This document shows, piece by piece, positions 11,541 through 25,615 of a stretch of 64,000 bases of DNA. Every line of letters starts with the position of its first letter. Position 1 is the stretch's first letter. A program made the position numbers and the translations under genes. Under the pieces are notes generated by a model. The model was given only the letters and a program-made list of their open reading frames with translations. It did no database searches and was not told where the DNA came from. The stretch comes from Vespa crabro (lineage: Eukaryota; Arthropoda; Insecta; Hymenoptera; Vespidae): the NCBI RefSeq assembly GCF_910589235.1, contig NC_060956.1, forward strand, positions 8,252,999-8,316,998. Reading direction: 5' to 3'.

Positions 11541-11872
11541 TTGTCGACCAATCGCCGACGTCCATATCGGCGAACTATCAAATAACTAAGCGACGTTTGT
11601 TGTTAGTTTTTTCGTGATCATCGCTATTAAGTCCGTACGTACTTATATATTTCTTTGAATCTAATGGTCGCCGACAACTAGTTTGATAAAAAACCAGAAA
11701 ACTAGACGACTAAATACGGCGACCAAACGAGTCGCCTACGATTCGACAAACTAGGCAACGTTCATTGTTCATTTTTTCTTGATCACCGACGACTCGTTAA
11801 TCGCCACGATCAAGTGCGAATACGATTATACATATTCCTTTGAACCTAGTTTATCGGCAGAATCTAGTTGCT
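11541..11872. repeat. Diverged tandem repeat with GTCGCC/ACTAGT motifs
   Basis: Two units of about 150-160 bp can be aligned by eye: about 11545-11690 and 11719-11872. Shared landmarks in order are CGACCAA, a CGAC(A)AACTA-like segment, GCAACGTT/GCGACGTT, TTTTTTC(T/G)TGATCA(C/T)CG, and TTTGAA(C/T)CTA. They are strongly diverged and carry many GTCGCCGA/ACTAGT half-palindromes. I see no protein frame. It could be a remnant of a MITE or local satellite. Confidence 0.55.
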
Positions 11873-12596
11873 GATGATTGGTTGACAGTATGCATGTGGT
11901 CTAATAATTCCCAAATTTGATACGCGTGATATACGTGCTGAATAACTAAGGAACTTATAAAATCCTGTATCACCGCAAATCGATATAATCGACTTTAGAA
12001 TGAAATTGCGCGCCAGAAATTTTGTCACTTGTTTAAATTACATTCCATGTAAAAGATATATGATAAATAAGAGATATTTATGATAGTCATTAACTTTAGC
12101 TACATACAAATTCGAATTAATCGAATTTGGCACATCCTATTTGATAAGATTAGAAAGCAGTATTCCGATGCAGTCAATATTTACGTTAACTTAAGAAATA
12201 TTACGTTAAAACTTAAGAAATGTTATACATCAAATAACGGCTTACATTGGCTTTCCTGTGTACAAATGAAGAATGTTCATGTGTTCATCTAAATGTTTCA
12301 TTTTTTCGGAACATTGGTCTGAAGCCTTGGAACGGTTTATATTCAAATTGCTAAAATACATGAAACATTGTGATACGAGCTACATGAGGAACTAGTCCAT
12401 TTAGACTTAGCTTCTATTGCTTTCAATATCAGATAGATATTATATCTAGCTGACAACAAACAAAACAACTGCGAACAAAAGTATATTTGAACGTACTATA
12501 TGAGAAACATTGGAGAACGTAATAGAAAATACTTTTATTTTTTCTTCCTGTTGTTATTCAACATAATATTCTTGTTATCGCGAATTAGTCTCAAGC

Positions 12597-12758
12597 ATGA
12601 TTTACGAGAAACGGATGCAACGTATTTCTTCTTTTCCGAATGTTGAAGCTTCTCTTGATTATTTGCAAACGATCCAACAAGCTAAAGCCAAATGGAAGTT
12701 TAATTCTTGTGATACGTTTCATGAGACGAAATATTTTATACTTCGCGAAGCGTGTTAG
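12597..12758 (+). other. Short unrecognised open reading frame (53 codons)
   Basis: ATG at 12597 opens a frame to TAG at 12756-12758. The product starts MIYEKRMQRISSFPNVEASL and has mixed protein-like composition without repeats (later YLQTIQQAKAKWKF and CDTFHETKYF). I do not recognise it. No splice context or signal peptide is evident. A chance frame or a fragment of an old element is possible. Confidence 0.2.
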
Positions 12759-13254
12759 CAAATGCATTATGCGTTCGTTAATTTTATTATTTCTTGTCCA
12801 AGCGATTTCGTCGGTCGTAGGAACCTCGAATATTCTTGCAATTTATTTTTTTGAAAGTAAGATTACAGGGGTAACGAGCAAAATCAATTTTCGAAAAACA
12901 ACCAAAGCGAAAATTACCGATTACTCGATAAATTTCGTAGATCCAAGAATATTCACCACTAAGCTCATATTCTCATAATTATACGTAATAAATCTTAAGA
13001 CCAAAGTGTTTTTTCACTCCATTTTTTTAACGTAAGAACGTATCCGCGTACTAATCTTATCCACGTCTAAGATTTTGCCACTAATCATATTTCAAGTAAA
13101 ACGTTTAGCTTTCAGCGCTAGGTTAGTATCTTCGAGCGTGAGCGTGTGCGTTCTTGAGATGAAGTAAGAGGACAGTAATTAGAATCAGCAAGTGAGAGAG
13201 AGGACAGGGAGAAAAAGAAAAGAGAGAGGGGAGAACAAAAGAAAGAGATAGATA

Positions 13255-13292
<38 letters not shown>

Positions 13293-14471
13293 GAGAGAGA
13301 GATTTTTTCGACTTTGTCGACATCGGCGTCGTCAACGTCGTTGTCGTAGTCTCTGATGCAATCGAGCGCAACAGACTCTCCTCCTCGTGTCTCTCGCTAT
13401 TTTTAAACGTAATTGCACCCGGCCGTTTTAATGGGCGTGCGGGCATACAGACGAAGATGGTGCGAGAATGAGAGAGAAAAGAGAGAAAAAGAGAGAAGAG
13501 CAGAGAGAAACTGTGAAAATTTGTCAGCGAGTCTTTTGGGATACTACTGTTAACGAGCTATTCTGATGGAATGAAATTTTCACGAACTGTTTACATAAAA
13601 TTCTCGGCCACCAAACGGTACATCCTCCATCGTGATAAATCTTCGGTTAATAATATTTTATATATTGAGCGAACATTTAATTAGATTAATTTAATTCTAT
13701 GCCATTGCATAATGTTCTTATTCATTATAAATATAGAATGTAATCCTCACATTTTTTCGATGAAAAATTAACGTATTGCAGGACTAATTATCAGACATTA
13801 AACGCGGAAAGTTATCATAATTCTCATGAAATGTCCATTAACATTTAACTACGCCATTCGGCGCCTTCTCCTCGCTGTCATAAACGGAACGCTAATAACA
13901 TATTACTTATATGGGTTTGAATGTGTCTTCTTTTAATTCGATTCTAATACCAGCCACTGAAGTATTGAAAGAATTCATGCGGATTTAAGAGCATCCTTGA
14001 ATGGACAATCTTCACGATTAAATTAAAGTTGAAAATGCTAAAGATAAAGGGTATTCGAAGTATGCTGTTGAAGTAGATAGAGATGAGAAGAAATAAGGAA
14101 AGATGATGTAAGATTAGTCAATTGATCGAAGATTAATGGATCTATACTTGCTTCTTCTTTTTCTCTTTCTCTCTCACTCATTCTCTTCTTCTTTCGCACC
14201 ACACGTTTCCTCATTTCTCTTAGCGCTATGAAGAGGGGACTTTAATTACGCAAGTAGGTCGAAAGGGACGCCTAATTTATTTGCAGCGACATAGGTGACT
14301 GCCTGCGGCTCCCTCTGCGACCACCAGCTTGTTAGTGCAACGATATTTGTTAACATAAAACAGGGTGAACGACTCTTTTGTTACCTGTGTTCATTCCGCC
14401 TGCATAAGCACGTCTCTCATGCTACACGTTCTATTCCGCGACCTTTCTCTCTCTTGCTTTCCTTCTCTGCG

Positions 14472-14522
<51 letters not shown>

Positions 14523-15208
14523 AACTGTGCAGAATTAATTATTATAATTGTCTTTTGAACATTCCGAATTATACCATTTCCAAATGCCTAGGAATTGCTC
14601 CCTGACTTGCCTGTTTTTTCCATATATTATCTTTCTTTTTTTTCAAATCTTTTCAAACATTATTTATTTCATTATCAACTTCAAAAGCGATCTATTGAAA
14701 GTATTTCTATTGCGTCCACGAGCTAACATCAATGCGACGATTTACCGTTTTGTTAATCAAATTATTTTCCACGTACGGGTGAACCCGCATTTCCGGAAAA
14801 TTTTCATCACAGCTTTCAATTCGGCCAACTAAATTTTACTTGGTTGGACAAATTTCTTCTTTCACTCACTCTCTCCCTCTCTCTTTCTCTTGTTTTCCCC
14901 GTATTAGTTATGAACGGGCGAGCGCGAACATAGACACTCTACGCCGAATGCCTGTCATCAGATACATTATTTACAAACGAGCGGAGTTCACAATTTAACT
15001 ACTTGTTTTGATAAATGTTTTTCATCGAAAGCATCGATTTAAACGGAGATGCAGCGCATGTTTCCGCTCTTAATTTCCTGGTGTATGGCTTATGATCACG
15101 AGCTGATGTGTTCGTTTACTACTCACACATGGATATATATAACCATGTACGATATATTTTCATAACGCTTCCGTACGTCGTGTCCACCAATAGAGAAAGA
15201 GAAAGAGT

Positions 15209-15249
<41 letters not shown>

Positions 15250-16081
15250 TGTGCGTGCGGTACTGAATAAATGTATACACTGTATACAGTAGCACTCGTT
15301 CGCACGGCCAACGAACAGCTCTTATCTTTAGGCATCTTCCTTTACCGGCTCGTAGATCTCGAACAAGACTCGCCTTGTCTCGATGATACATACATCTATG
15401 TATATTTACGCTCTACCTAACTATCTAACACTCACTACCGTTGGTTCTCTATTGCCCATATTGCAAGATCGTTGTTACAATATGTTTGTAGATTTCACTT
15501 GCTTGTTTTTTTCTTTCTCTTTTTTTGCTTTTTCTTTCATTAATATGTTCTCGTTACCGTAATATAAGCCAAAACGTGACGGTAATCAAACAAGTTTTAA
15601 TGATCAGGAAATTTTTTACATATATAAGATATTTCTAAATATATGCACTAATTTCTAATTCATCAAATTATTTTCTAACGAAAAAAATTTCAGAGGAAAA
15701 AGTTCAAAGGAATTAAAATCAAATTGGAATATTATATTACAGATTATTTGACATTATTTTCGAGATGAATTGTTGATTATTCGGCATTTTTTTGCTATGA
15801 GAAGATTATACAAAATTATTGTTAACGTAGTAATATTGAAGAAAGATATCTAAAATTTTGTACAAATTGAATAAAATTTCAAAAATTCTAAAAGGAATTC
15901 TGATAAATTCATCAGAATCTGTATACCGAAAAAAAAATTTTCAAATTCGTATTCTTGATTTATTTTAATTAAACAAATTTAACTTGAGTTATTTTAATGA
16001 AAACAAAGTTGATGACGGCCCGTTTTCTTCTAAAGTACATTTTTATTTTTGATTTACATTTTTCATTATCTTTAATTTCTA

Positions 16082-16321
16082 GCTTCGATCATACCGCACG
16101 TGTACAATGCGCAGCGCGGGAATAGCCCACTTTTCTATGAGAAATCGACGATATGCGATAGAGAGAAACTGGAACGGGCCACGAGTTTGACCTATGGGAT
16201 CGATGATAACGATTCGGAGCGAGTTTATGTGTGTATAAATCAAACTGCGAACTTCGCGAAGATACGATTTCGATTGAATAGAGAAAAGAAAGTAAAGAAA
16301 CGAGATTTTTATTCTTATTAG
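16082..16321 (+). other. Candidate exon or gene fragment, unrecognised
   Basis: A good acceptor (T-rich tract then TTTCTAG) ends at about 16083. It is followed by an open frame reading SIIPHVYNAQRGNSPLFYEK and continuing through ERATSLTYGIDDNDSERVYV to a stop at 16319-16321. A possible donor, AAAGTAAAG, lies inside near 16291. The segment is GC-richer than its AT-rich flanks and not repetitive. No family is recognised. It could be a cassette exon, a nested gene exon or an old transposon piece. Confidence 0.25.
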
Positions 16322-16530
16322 TTTTGCATATATTATAGGTAAATATATATATATTTTTTTTTAATTTTAGTGAGTTTTATCAGTTTCATTTATGCGTATG
16401 AAAAAGTTGATATAAACCATCGAAATATGTATACTCTTATGTAGATATTTAGTCTCTGATTTTACCAAATGATTCTTTGATATTGATTAATATAATATAT
16501 ACGCGATATATGTATTTTATATTAATACAT

Positions 16531-16575
<45 letters not shown>

Positions 16576-18066
16576 ATGATATATATGATATATGATACAT
16601 ATATATATATATATATATTCATTACATGAACCTTCATTTACACGTATCAAAAATTGGGTAAGATAAAATACTGGAAATAGAAAAGTGGAAGAAATATTTG
16701 TTACGTGTCGCTTGATAACGTTCTTTATCAGTAGTTACTAAGCTGCGAGTATTCTCCACAGCCGATTTTATGTACGAATATCATTTATTCGAGCGGGAAA
16801 GTCGAAGTAAACCATCCAAAGAAATTACGTAGATATTCAATCTCTGATTTAATGAGATAATTTTTCGAAATTGATTTAATTGAACAAAGGATTACAATAC
16901 ACTGTATTTTTAAAGTACTAGAAATTCGGGTAGATGCGTTAAACGAGATTTTCTTCGTTAGATACATTTTTACAACGATTCGAAGATCGTAAGCCGAGGT
17001 AAAAACTTGATTGAAAAAGGTTCATTATCGTTGTTTTATATCGTTCTCGATAACAAAAGAATAAAGGAATACAACAGGTATATCAGGTAACTAAAAAAGT
17101 TCGTGCGGTTTCGGTAGAATTCACAGTAGCGATTTGTTGTTTCTTGTTGTGACTTGTAGAGTCCAAATTTTTACGTGTATCATAAACTACAGATATCCAT
17201 CGGTCTATCGGTACACTTTCAATATTGTGAATTTAGAGCATGTTGTCAATTAAATCGAGTTTAATTCGAGCATGGTTTTGTTTTATAAATTTAAATTTGA
17301 TTCAAAAGTTGCAGAAGTACGTAAAATATCTATAGCATTTGAAGAAAAGTTTGAAATGATTATTTTAATACATAAAACTTTTTATGAAAATTTTTGCATG
17401 TACTTTCTTATGTGTTTCTCTGAATACTATTACTCTTTTCTCTACTTATTACTTTCTTTTCTTGATTTTGATCAGTACGTTGCTAGGAGAAATTCATCAG
17501 AGGGAATACATGATGTCAAATTACCTTCACTGCCACTGTACATTTATGTCACTGGCGTCACGTGACATTAGTTATGTCTTATGGTACGTTGTCCCGTTTC
17601 TAACCTAACCTAATTCTAACAATAACTACTATTATTCCTTTTTCTCACTATCATCAGAATTTTTCCTGATTTTCTTCGATTTGGTAACGTTTATCTTGAT
17701 TAATGTACCCCTCACACATGCCCAACAGCATCATTTTGGCTCTGCATTGCGACATTATTTATTACAGTGATATGTACTCTATAACCAACGATACTACAGT
17801 CTTTTTTTTTCTAGCTGGCCTAAACATTTTAAATAAAGAAAGCAATAGATATTACATGAAAAATATTATGTAGTTCAAACTTTTTCTGTCCAACGCGTGC
17901 GCTCACACACACACACACACACGCGCACATATAAAGAGAAAAAATGTGTTTTATAAAACCATTATACATTCTCGATGACTGAACTTTTAATAATATGAAA
18001 CAAAATATGCCTATTACAAGCATTTCAAATTCTTCAGTAAAAGAACATTCTCCATTTGAAAAACAG

Positions 18067-18190
18067 TTATATATTATATATTATATATTATATATTATAT
18101 ATTATATATTATATATTATATATTATATATTATATATTATATATTATATATTATATATTATATATTATATATTATATATTATATATTATA
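18067..18190. repeat. (TTATATA)n minisatellite, period 7
   Basis: About 17 head-to-tail copies of a 7-bp TTATATA unit with almost no variation. The YIIYYIL heptad frame across it arises because a 7-bp period reads out as 21 nt. Confidence 0.92.
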
Positions 18191-18579
18191 AGATTTAATG
18201 AACAGTTGTATTAAGTATTGTATCACGATTGAATTGGAAATTGAAAACATTTGCAAAAATATTACAACGATATGTCATAAAAATGTATACGCAAAAAGAC
18301 ATACTGTTCTTTTTACATGAACGACATGAAATGTGTTAACGAACGGATTTCCCGTTTTGCTAGCATGTTGCGTGAATCGTTTGAATTCGCGATCTGATAA
18401 AGGAATGAAGAGAGGAAAAGAAAGAGAAAATATAAAAACCGCGCAGAAAAAATATCCGAATACAAGAATTACGTAGAAACACGTGCAATGTGAGAATGTG
18501 GATAGATACATATGTAGGTGTATATCGCGAGGATTTCCTATATCGAAGCTTTATAGTTTACGATGGTAACAATGTGCCA

Positions 18580-18624
<45 letters not shown>

Positions 18625-19501
18625 TTCTCTCTACGCTCGAATTCATTCAACGTTTCCAATTAAGAGGGTTAGTCCACTTTGCGTCGGCAGTGAGGTGTGA
18701 CTATGCGCTGCGGATGTGACGTTCTCGCACGTTCTAGAACTTCAGTCGACTGAAACGCTTATTATCAAATGGGTACTCGCATTCATTCGTCGTAAACGTG
18801 ATTGTTGCGTATGATAAACTTTTCTACATTATCAGTACTTAGGCGAGAGTCGATTGATTTCACGTTCGAATAGAGAAAAGAAAAATAAAAAAGAGAAAGA
18901 CATTCATGTACGTTTGTAATTTCCTTTCTTTTCATCGAGGACCAAGGGATCACGATAATAGAAATGTTCAATCGTGCTACTTTTTATTTTTATTTATTTG
19001 TAGCACGCTTATCCACATTTTTCTTTTCTATTTTCTTGAATTTGACTTTTTCTATCCTCTCCCTCTTTTTCCTTCTCTTTTTTCAAAATACGATCTACTT
19101 AGCTAGCTTTTACTTACCTCAAATTATAACTAATTTCAATAACCATTTAGCGTAATAACTTATCATCTTATACACGATACGATGATCTATATCTGACTAC
19201 TTTTTTTATCATCATTATCGCTACCATGGAAATTGGTAATGGCATTTTTTAAAAATGTATACTTTATCACGTATATCAATTTTCGTACAAGAGACATCAC
19301 GTAAAATTTCTTTTTCTTTCTCTTATTTTTTTCTCTTTCTTTCTTACGTTTCTTTTAAAAGAAATTTTACGCTCTCCTGATGTAAATTTCTAATAAATAT
19401 ATATATATATTTATATTTATATATATACATATATATATATATATATACATACATATTTATATATATATACATACATATTTATATATATATATATACATAT
19501 T

Positions 19502-19558
<57 letters not shown>

Positions 19559-20561
19559 GTTAGAGCCCAAAGAGAAGAACTGCTGTCAATGGCGTGAATG
19601 ACGAAGTACGAGGGAAAATAGAGCCTATCGTCAACACTGATTCTAATTTAGATAGTCACGGTTAACCACACGCTGACAATAGGTTGTTTCGGATGATCTC
19701 GATAAGATTGCAAACATCGGATGGCTATGAAACGCAGGTACACGTATTCGGGAAGACGCCTCTGAGAATAAGAGTAAAAGACAACGAGAAAGAAAGAAGC
19801 AGAGATATCCTTGATAACACCATATCTTGTTACGACATTGAATCGAAAACGACTCGAGGGAGTTCTTTACGATCAATGAAACAATGCCTTTGTTTAAAAC
19901 TCTGCCATTAATGACTTAATTTTCTTCATTCTTTTTTTCATGCTTTAGCGTTATCTTTAATTCCATCAACAATTTTCCGCACTCGAATAAATAGAAATAA
20001 TGAACATACTTTATGCTAAAGTAAGGCGCTACGTATCGCCAATACGAGCATGACTAGTGGTTTTTGTTTTTCGTAGTAATTAGTCAATGGCTAGAAGAGA
20101 GCCAATGAAGGAGTGCTATCGGTGATTTTAATAAAATAAAAAATTTATTGAAGAAAATTAACAAAAACTATACAAAAATATGAAGAGAGACTAAAGTCAC
20201 GTCTTAGTTGCTTCATGTGTTTTTTGAAAATTTCTTCTGTCGATCGTCATGTTCGCCTTTCCTCTTGTTCTTTTCTTCGAAAACCCAAGCCTTACTCTCA
20301 TATATATGCATACACACACAGACACAAACAATCATTCATACTGAAATAAAGCCTCGGAAAATTCCTAAGTGGATCCATACAAAAAACGATACACTTATGC
20401 ACACTGCTTGCTCACATCTCACGCACAAAGCATCCATCAAAATTCTCGATATCACACATACACACATACACACACACATATAACATTATACATATATATA
20501 AATAACATTACGTTTCTTTTAATTAATAAAATAAACACACACACACATACGCATATATGTT

Positions 20562-20616
<55 letters not shown>

Positions 20617-21679
20617 TGTATATATATTTTGTTAATTAAGAAAAGTGTAACATTATTTTTCTACTAGGGATTATAAGACGAATTTCAAACTATTTACTGA
20701 AACTTTTTTTTTCTTCGAGATCCGATCATACACTTCGTATATATTATTGTTGCAATAGCTCGAATTTCTTTTAAACGATTTGTCAATTTCAAGTGGCTCA
20801 ACAAATTTTTGCATTTGACTTTGTTTGAACAATTGAAGTGATTTCAACTAAAAAGACAAATTAGGAATACTAAAAGTTTAACAGAAGTTATTGTTGTCAT
20901 GTCGGATTCGAATTTTAAACTAAGCGAGGTTATTGAGAAGAAAAAGGAAACAGAAGTAATATGAAAGGAATGCATTCCGTAAGTATACAGAGAAAAGCAA
21001 GAGAAAAAGAAAGAAAGAAAAAGAGGAATGGAGAGAGAAAGATAAAGAGCGATTATATGGCGTATGCGGTGTATACCGATGGATTACGAAGAAACTGACT
21101 TCTCCAGAACACACATGAAAGCGAACAGGTCATCCAATGTACGCTAGTGTATATCGAGCCAGTTAGTTGAACAATAGTTACTTCTTAATGGATTCATCGT
21201 GCTTGTCTATTACCTATTTTGCATTGCTTCGTGCTTATATTTCCGTAGAATACACACATATATATACACACACATATACCATTTATACGTGACACCATTG
21301 ACACGTGGCTATAACCGCTCGTGAACATTTCCAGGACGACTATAGCTAGGAAAGGCTACCTTACTTCGCAGTTATTCGATGTACGGCAATAAAACAACAA
21401 ACTCGGCTCTCCAGCCGACCCTTTTTTTTCCTACATAGCACAGATAACCACCGTATTATAGTTTCCAAGTTGGGGTGCAAAATCCGGGTTAAAGTAGGGG
21501 AGAAAACGACATATTCCTGACCTTGTCATGTTAGTGTGTTTCATAGTGATTAAAAAACGGTCGTGAGATAATCAGAGTAAAAAAGGTGAAATAAGAAAGA
21601 TTACAAGAGTAAAAAAAAGGAAAGAGAAGAGAAAAGAAAGAGAGAAAGAGAAGGGAGAGAGAAAAATGAAGAAAAAAGA

Positions 21680-21725
<46 letters not shown>

Positions 21726-22942
21726 GGTATAGATATATAAAATGTATTTTAAAGGGAAACTTGTGTTGCGATCATCTCAACGAGACCACGTTGATTTGAT
21801 ACGCGAGCAATTACATATGTACGCTTTTCTCTGACTAGCTAATATGTACATAGAACTTTTCTGTGATGTGCGTCAAGTAAATAAATATGTAATGGCGTAG
21901 GCCGTAGAGTATGAGAAAGAGAGAGAGAGAGAGAGAAAGAGAAAGAAAGAATACAAGATAGAAGACGTTAAATTACCGCTATTCTTACAATGGTATTATC
22001 TGTCTCTTTGTAGAAAGAAACAGAAAGAGAGAAAAACGAAGAATTTCTTTCAAGCTATAGAGTAGAGGGAATCACTTATCTCGTACGTTTTACCGTAAAG
22101 TACATAGATAAGAAGACGGAGAGGAAGGAACGAGACGCGCCTATCAATCGTAATCACGCTTCGCGGAGGATGAACGCGTCTCTCGTTATCGGGCTGTGCC
22201 AAGCTTAAGGCGAAGAGTCATCATCAACCTACCGAGAGGTCTGCTCTGTCTTACCTGAGTTCATCGAACCTTCTTCTTTTTCTTATCAAAAATTCACACT
22301 AGAGTGTATCAATGATCGATAATACAATATATCGTCGTTATTTAAACATTTGAAGAATTTTTTGGAAACGAATAATTGCAAGTGATAATAAATTATTTAA
22401 ATGATATTACGATTAAATTTAATGATTTACTAACGCGTTACGTAGCTCGGGTTATTGAAAATATGGAAAGATAATTTGTCAAAAATTTTCTAGCGATTGG
22501 AGTTATTTCTCGATTAATTTGCATCGCATTGAGACATGCAAAATATATTTTGATTGTTAAATTTTTGTTTTATCGAATGGAACCGTATTTCATCCATGAT
22601 TCATGTATCGAAATATTTTTATATGTAATATTTAAATTTATACTTCAATAATAAGCGACGATTAATTTCTCAAAATTTCTACATGGATAAAATGTAAATT
22701 TATTTTAAAAATATATGTAAATATTTTGATACTATTGAGTTTATCAATCGCACTTGTAAGATTCGATCGTCTCACTCGATTTGACTTTTTTGGTATTCGT
22801 CGATGTCATAGCTTGTCCAAAAATCGCATATTATTCTTGAACCTGACATCAAAATTAATCACACAAAACTGATGTCAGTTTGAGATGATTCTTAAGATTA
22901 TATATCAATTCTAATAGCTTTATAATAGTTTATACCAACAAA
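18191..22942. other. Rbp6 intron 2: AT-rich, microsatellite-dense
   Basis: Contains CT repeats (18582-18632), TA/TACATA repeats (19397-19556), CA and TA tracts (20456-20615) and GA tracts (21680-21720, 21911-21950). A moderately GC-rich patch at 19575-19911 has open frames on both strands that match nothing I know. Confidence 0.5.
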
Positions 22943-23200
22943 AAATTCTTAGCCGATTTTGATGAACAAAATATCATTTAAAAAATAAAAGTTTAAACGA
23001 GTAATCCACTTTTTAAAATTTTTAAAGAATCTTTTTTATGCACAAATTTCTCGAAACAGAATACAGCATTTTTGACGCGATTCTTTTCTCAGAAAATAAA
23101 GCTCTTAAAAATTCGAAAAAGCCGACTCATCGTTTATAACTTCATATTTAAAATGAGATCTTAAATATTCATCAAAATTGGTCAAGAATTATGCTTAGAT
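22943..23200. repeat. Imperfect inverted-repeat (hairpin) element, copy 1
   Basis: The left arm near 22945-22985 contains AATTCTTAGCCGATTTTGATGA. The right arm near 23145-23200 contains the near reverse complement, TTCATCAAAATTGGTCAAGAATT. About 160-190 bp of non-coding AT-rich DNA separates them. The same TCAAAATCGG core recurs at 26396, 26722 (inverted) and 42579, so this belongs to a dispersed non-coding family. Confidence 0.55.
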
Positions 23201-23462
23201 TTACTATTGACGTAAACATTATTTTCGATATTGTCCGTGAAAAATAAGTTTCCTATAGTGGCATTCTTTGAAATCTGCCTTACAATATTCATATACACGC
23301 TTGAATAGTGTGAGTTTTGCTTTCGTGAACTAGCCGCTTATTTGTGTATGTACGTAAACTAATGCTCTGATTTTCTAACTCATTCCAAAGAGCAAGAAAC
23401 ATGTTTCGCGATGTTCATATAGAAAAGCTACGATAACTTTACTCGAAGATCATTTATTTTGC

Positions 23463-23509
23463 CAAATAATAATCATACTTTATATATTATAAAGTATGAT
23501 TATTATTTG
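23463..23509. repeat. Perfect palindrome, 22-bp arms, 3-nt loop
   Basis: Arms 23463-23484 and 23488-23509 are exact reverse complements (CAAATAATAATCATACTTTATA), separated by TAT. A partial extra copy of one arm follows at about 23513-23530. It would extrude as a cruciform or fold into an RNA hairpin. AT-rich composition and the partial copy suggest slippage or a palindromic remnant, not a gene. Confidence 0.9.
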
Positions 23510-24684
23510 ATTTTATAAAGTATGATATTATTTTAATAAAAATAAAAACATAACTTCGTTTCTACACTATTTATGAGGTATTATTACTACTATAAAAATA
23601 TATATTATAATAATATAATAATAAGAATAATGATAAGAAGAAGAAGTAGAAGAAGGTATATATGATCTATAATAACTATATATTTAAACGAACAAGATAC
23701 AATATAGTTAATCTATACGCGAGTTTTTCACAAATATTTCTGTTTTCCTTTTGAATGTATTTGCTGCACAAAGCTTATCAATTTCTCAATATCCATTTTG
23801 ATGTCTTTTTAATTAATTCATACATCGACTAAAAAAAACAAACTGATTTGAATTCGTTTATTTGATCATCATACGACATCGACTAGAATCGACTGATAAG
23901 ATCGGTTGCATCGATCAATGAGCATGTAGTTCTTAATATGATTAAAAGATTGCGAGTTCGGACGACGTTGATTATCAGTCGAATTATTCGATGTCGGTGC
24001 CACTATGACCACAATATAAGAATTAGTTTGGCTTTTTTTTTTATTTCAAATTAGCTAAATAGGTAGAATCACAGAAATCATGGGAAGTCTTTTTTTAACG
24101 AATGCGTTAAAATATTTGCACTGGCACAGATTTTAATTATTTTTTCTTAATAAAATTATAAAATTTAAATAATATATTCTTTAATTTAAATAATATATCT
24201 TAGTAAACATTATTGAAACATGAATAAGTATACAAATCAAATTTTGATAGAAAAAGTTGTATAGTTGCTTTATAAAGAAGTACCTTAAATTGTTAGAAAA
24301 TTTATATGATTTATATAGTAGAATATTGTCTTTAATGAGAGCGATAAAAAATGAAAGAAGTACAAGTAACAATTTGCTTGAAAACTGTAGCTACCTCGAG
24401 CGACGATGCGTTTCCTATTCGGTATCTTCGATTTTCTGACGTTGCGGACACTTCGCCATCCATCTTCTCTGTGTCTATAAGACCAATAATGCAGCCTAGT
24501 TTGCGTCGTCGAAGTGGAAGAAATCGTTACTGCTGTCTCTAGAAGATGGTATATAACATTGATATCGAGCCTATGATATCCATTCTATAAACTTAAAGCG
24601 ACCAGACGGCGATACGCGGTCAGTCATCGCAGTGACGTTATTTATTACCACCGATGGTTGGGTGACACATTTGAAAAAAGCAAG

Positions 24685-24735
<51 letters not shown>

Positions 24736-24774
24736 AATAAAGAAAAGGGATCTTAAGACCCGTATCATGTGGCA

Positions 24775-24990
24775 ATAATTTAAGGTCAATTCACTCATGC
24801 CAGTTTAATATCTGTTCTTTCTCCGTTTCGATTCTTCGGTCACAATGATTTTAACATTATTATATGTAATTTAAATGTACACGTTCAAACATTTTCGTTC
24901 AGTCTCTGTTTAATCATCAATTTATCACATTTTTCTTGTGTCTGAGATCGCCGTCAATAATGTTTTTAACGAAATTCTGAAAATGTCTTT
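24775..24990. repeat. Dispersed repeat B, copy 1
   Basis: Aligns by eye to 51605-51800 in direct orientation. Shared landmarks in order: AGGTC(A/G)A(T/C)TCAC, CA(G/A)TGATT...AACATTATT, TAATTTAAATGTA(C/T)AC, TTCA, TTTAGTC/TTTAATC, TTTTC(T/C)(T/C)TGTGT, and TTTTTAA. Divergence is high. No coding frame is present. Confidence 0.55.
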
Positions 24991-25446
24991 TGTCCGAATA
25001 TAAATGAATATGAAACTGAACTATGATTGAAATAACGGAACGAAAACAAAACGGAAATTGAATTGATACAAAATTATAAATGTGTGAATCAACCTTTATG
25101 ATGGAATTTTTAGCGTTCACCGATTAATACTTACATTACACATCGTTTTAACACGAATCATTCTGATAACACGATGTACACTCTTTATCGCATGCTAATG
25201 CCATAGAATGATGTAATAGATTTCGATTCGCATAATTTTCTATGACAGAGATAGATTCAATGAATGAAGACGCACTCGATAGAGATGTATGAAGAGTGTT
25301 ATTGTGAATGATTTCGTTCTGAGGTTTAAGAAATTACAAAGACTTAAACAAGCCTATCCGTTAAAAAGATATCCATTGACTTCATGCGATAAATGAGATA
25401 TAAAATTCCTGCGATCCGGTTTTCGTGTTATAGAAAAAAAAGGAAC

Positions 25447-25497
<51 letters not shown>

Positions 25498-25615
25498 AAC
25501 AAAATCTGTAGAAATAGTTTTGTGGAAGAAATGAAATAATGGAAAAAAAAAGAAAAGTAGAAAAAAGAAGAAATAACTGGATGAGAGAAGAAGAGAGGAG
25601 TCTTCATTTTCTCTT

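Larger units (their letters stand above)
11873..18065. other. Rbp6 intron 2: AT-rich with microsatellites, no recognised gene
   Basis: The segment holds GA repeats at 13186-13303 and 15192-15248, CT repeats at 14473-14522, a TA tract at 16536-16618 and a short CA tract at 17904-17932. Two short non-repetitive open frames, 12597-12758 and 16082-16321, look more protein-like than their surroundings; they are listed separately. The rest is featureless AT-rich DNA. Confidence 0.5.

Noticed and set aside
18067..18198. Period-7 array considered as a CRISPR or satellite with spacers
   Set aside because: It is a continuous 7-bp repeat without spacers.
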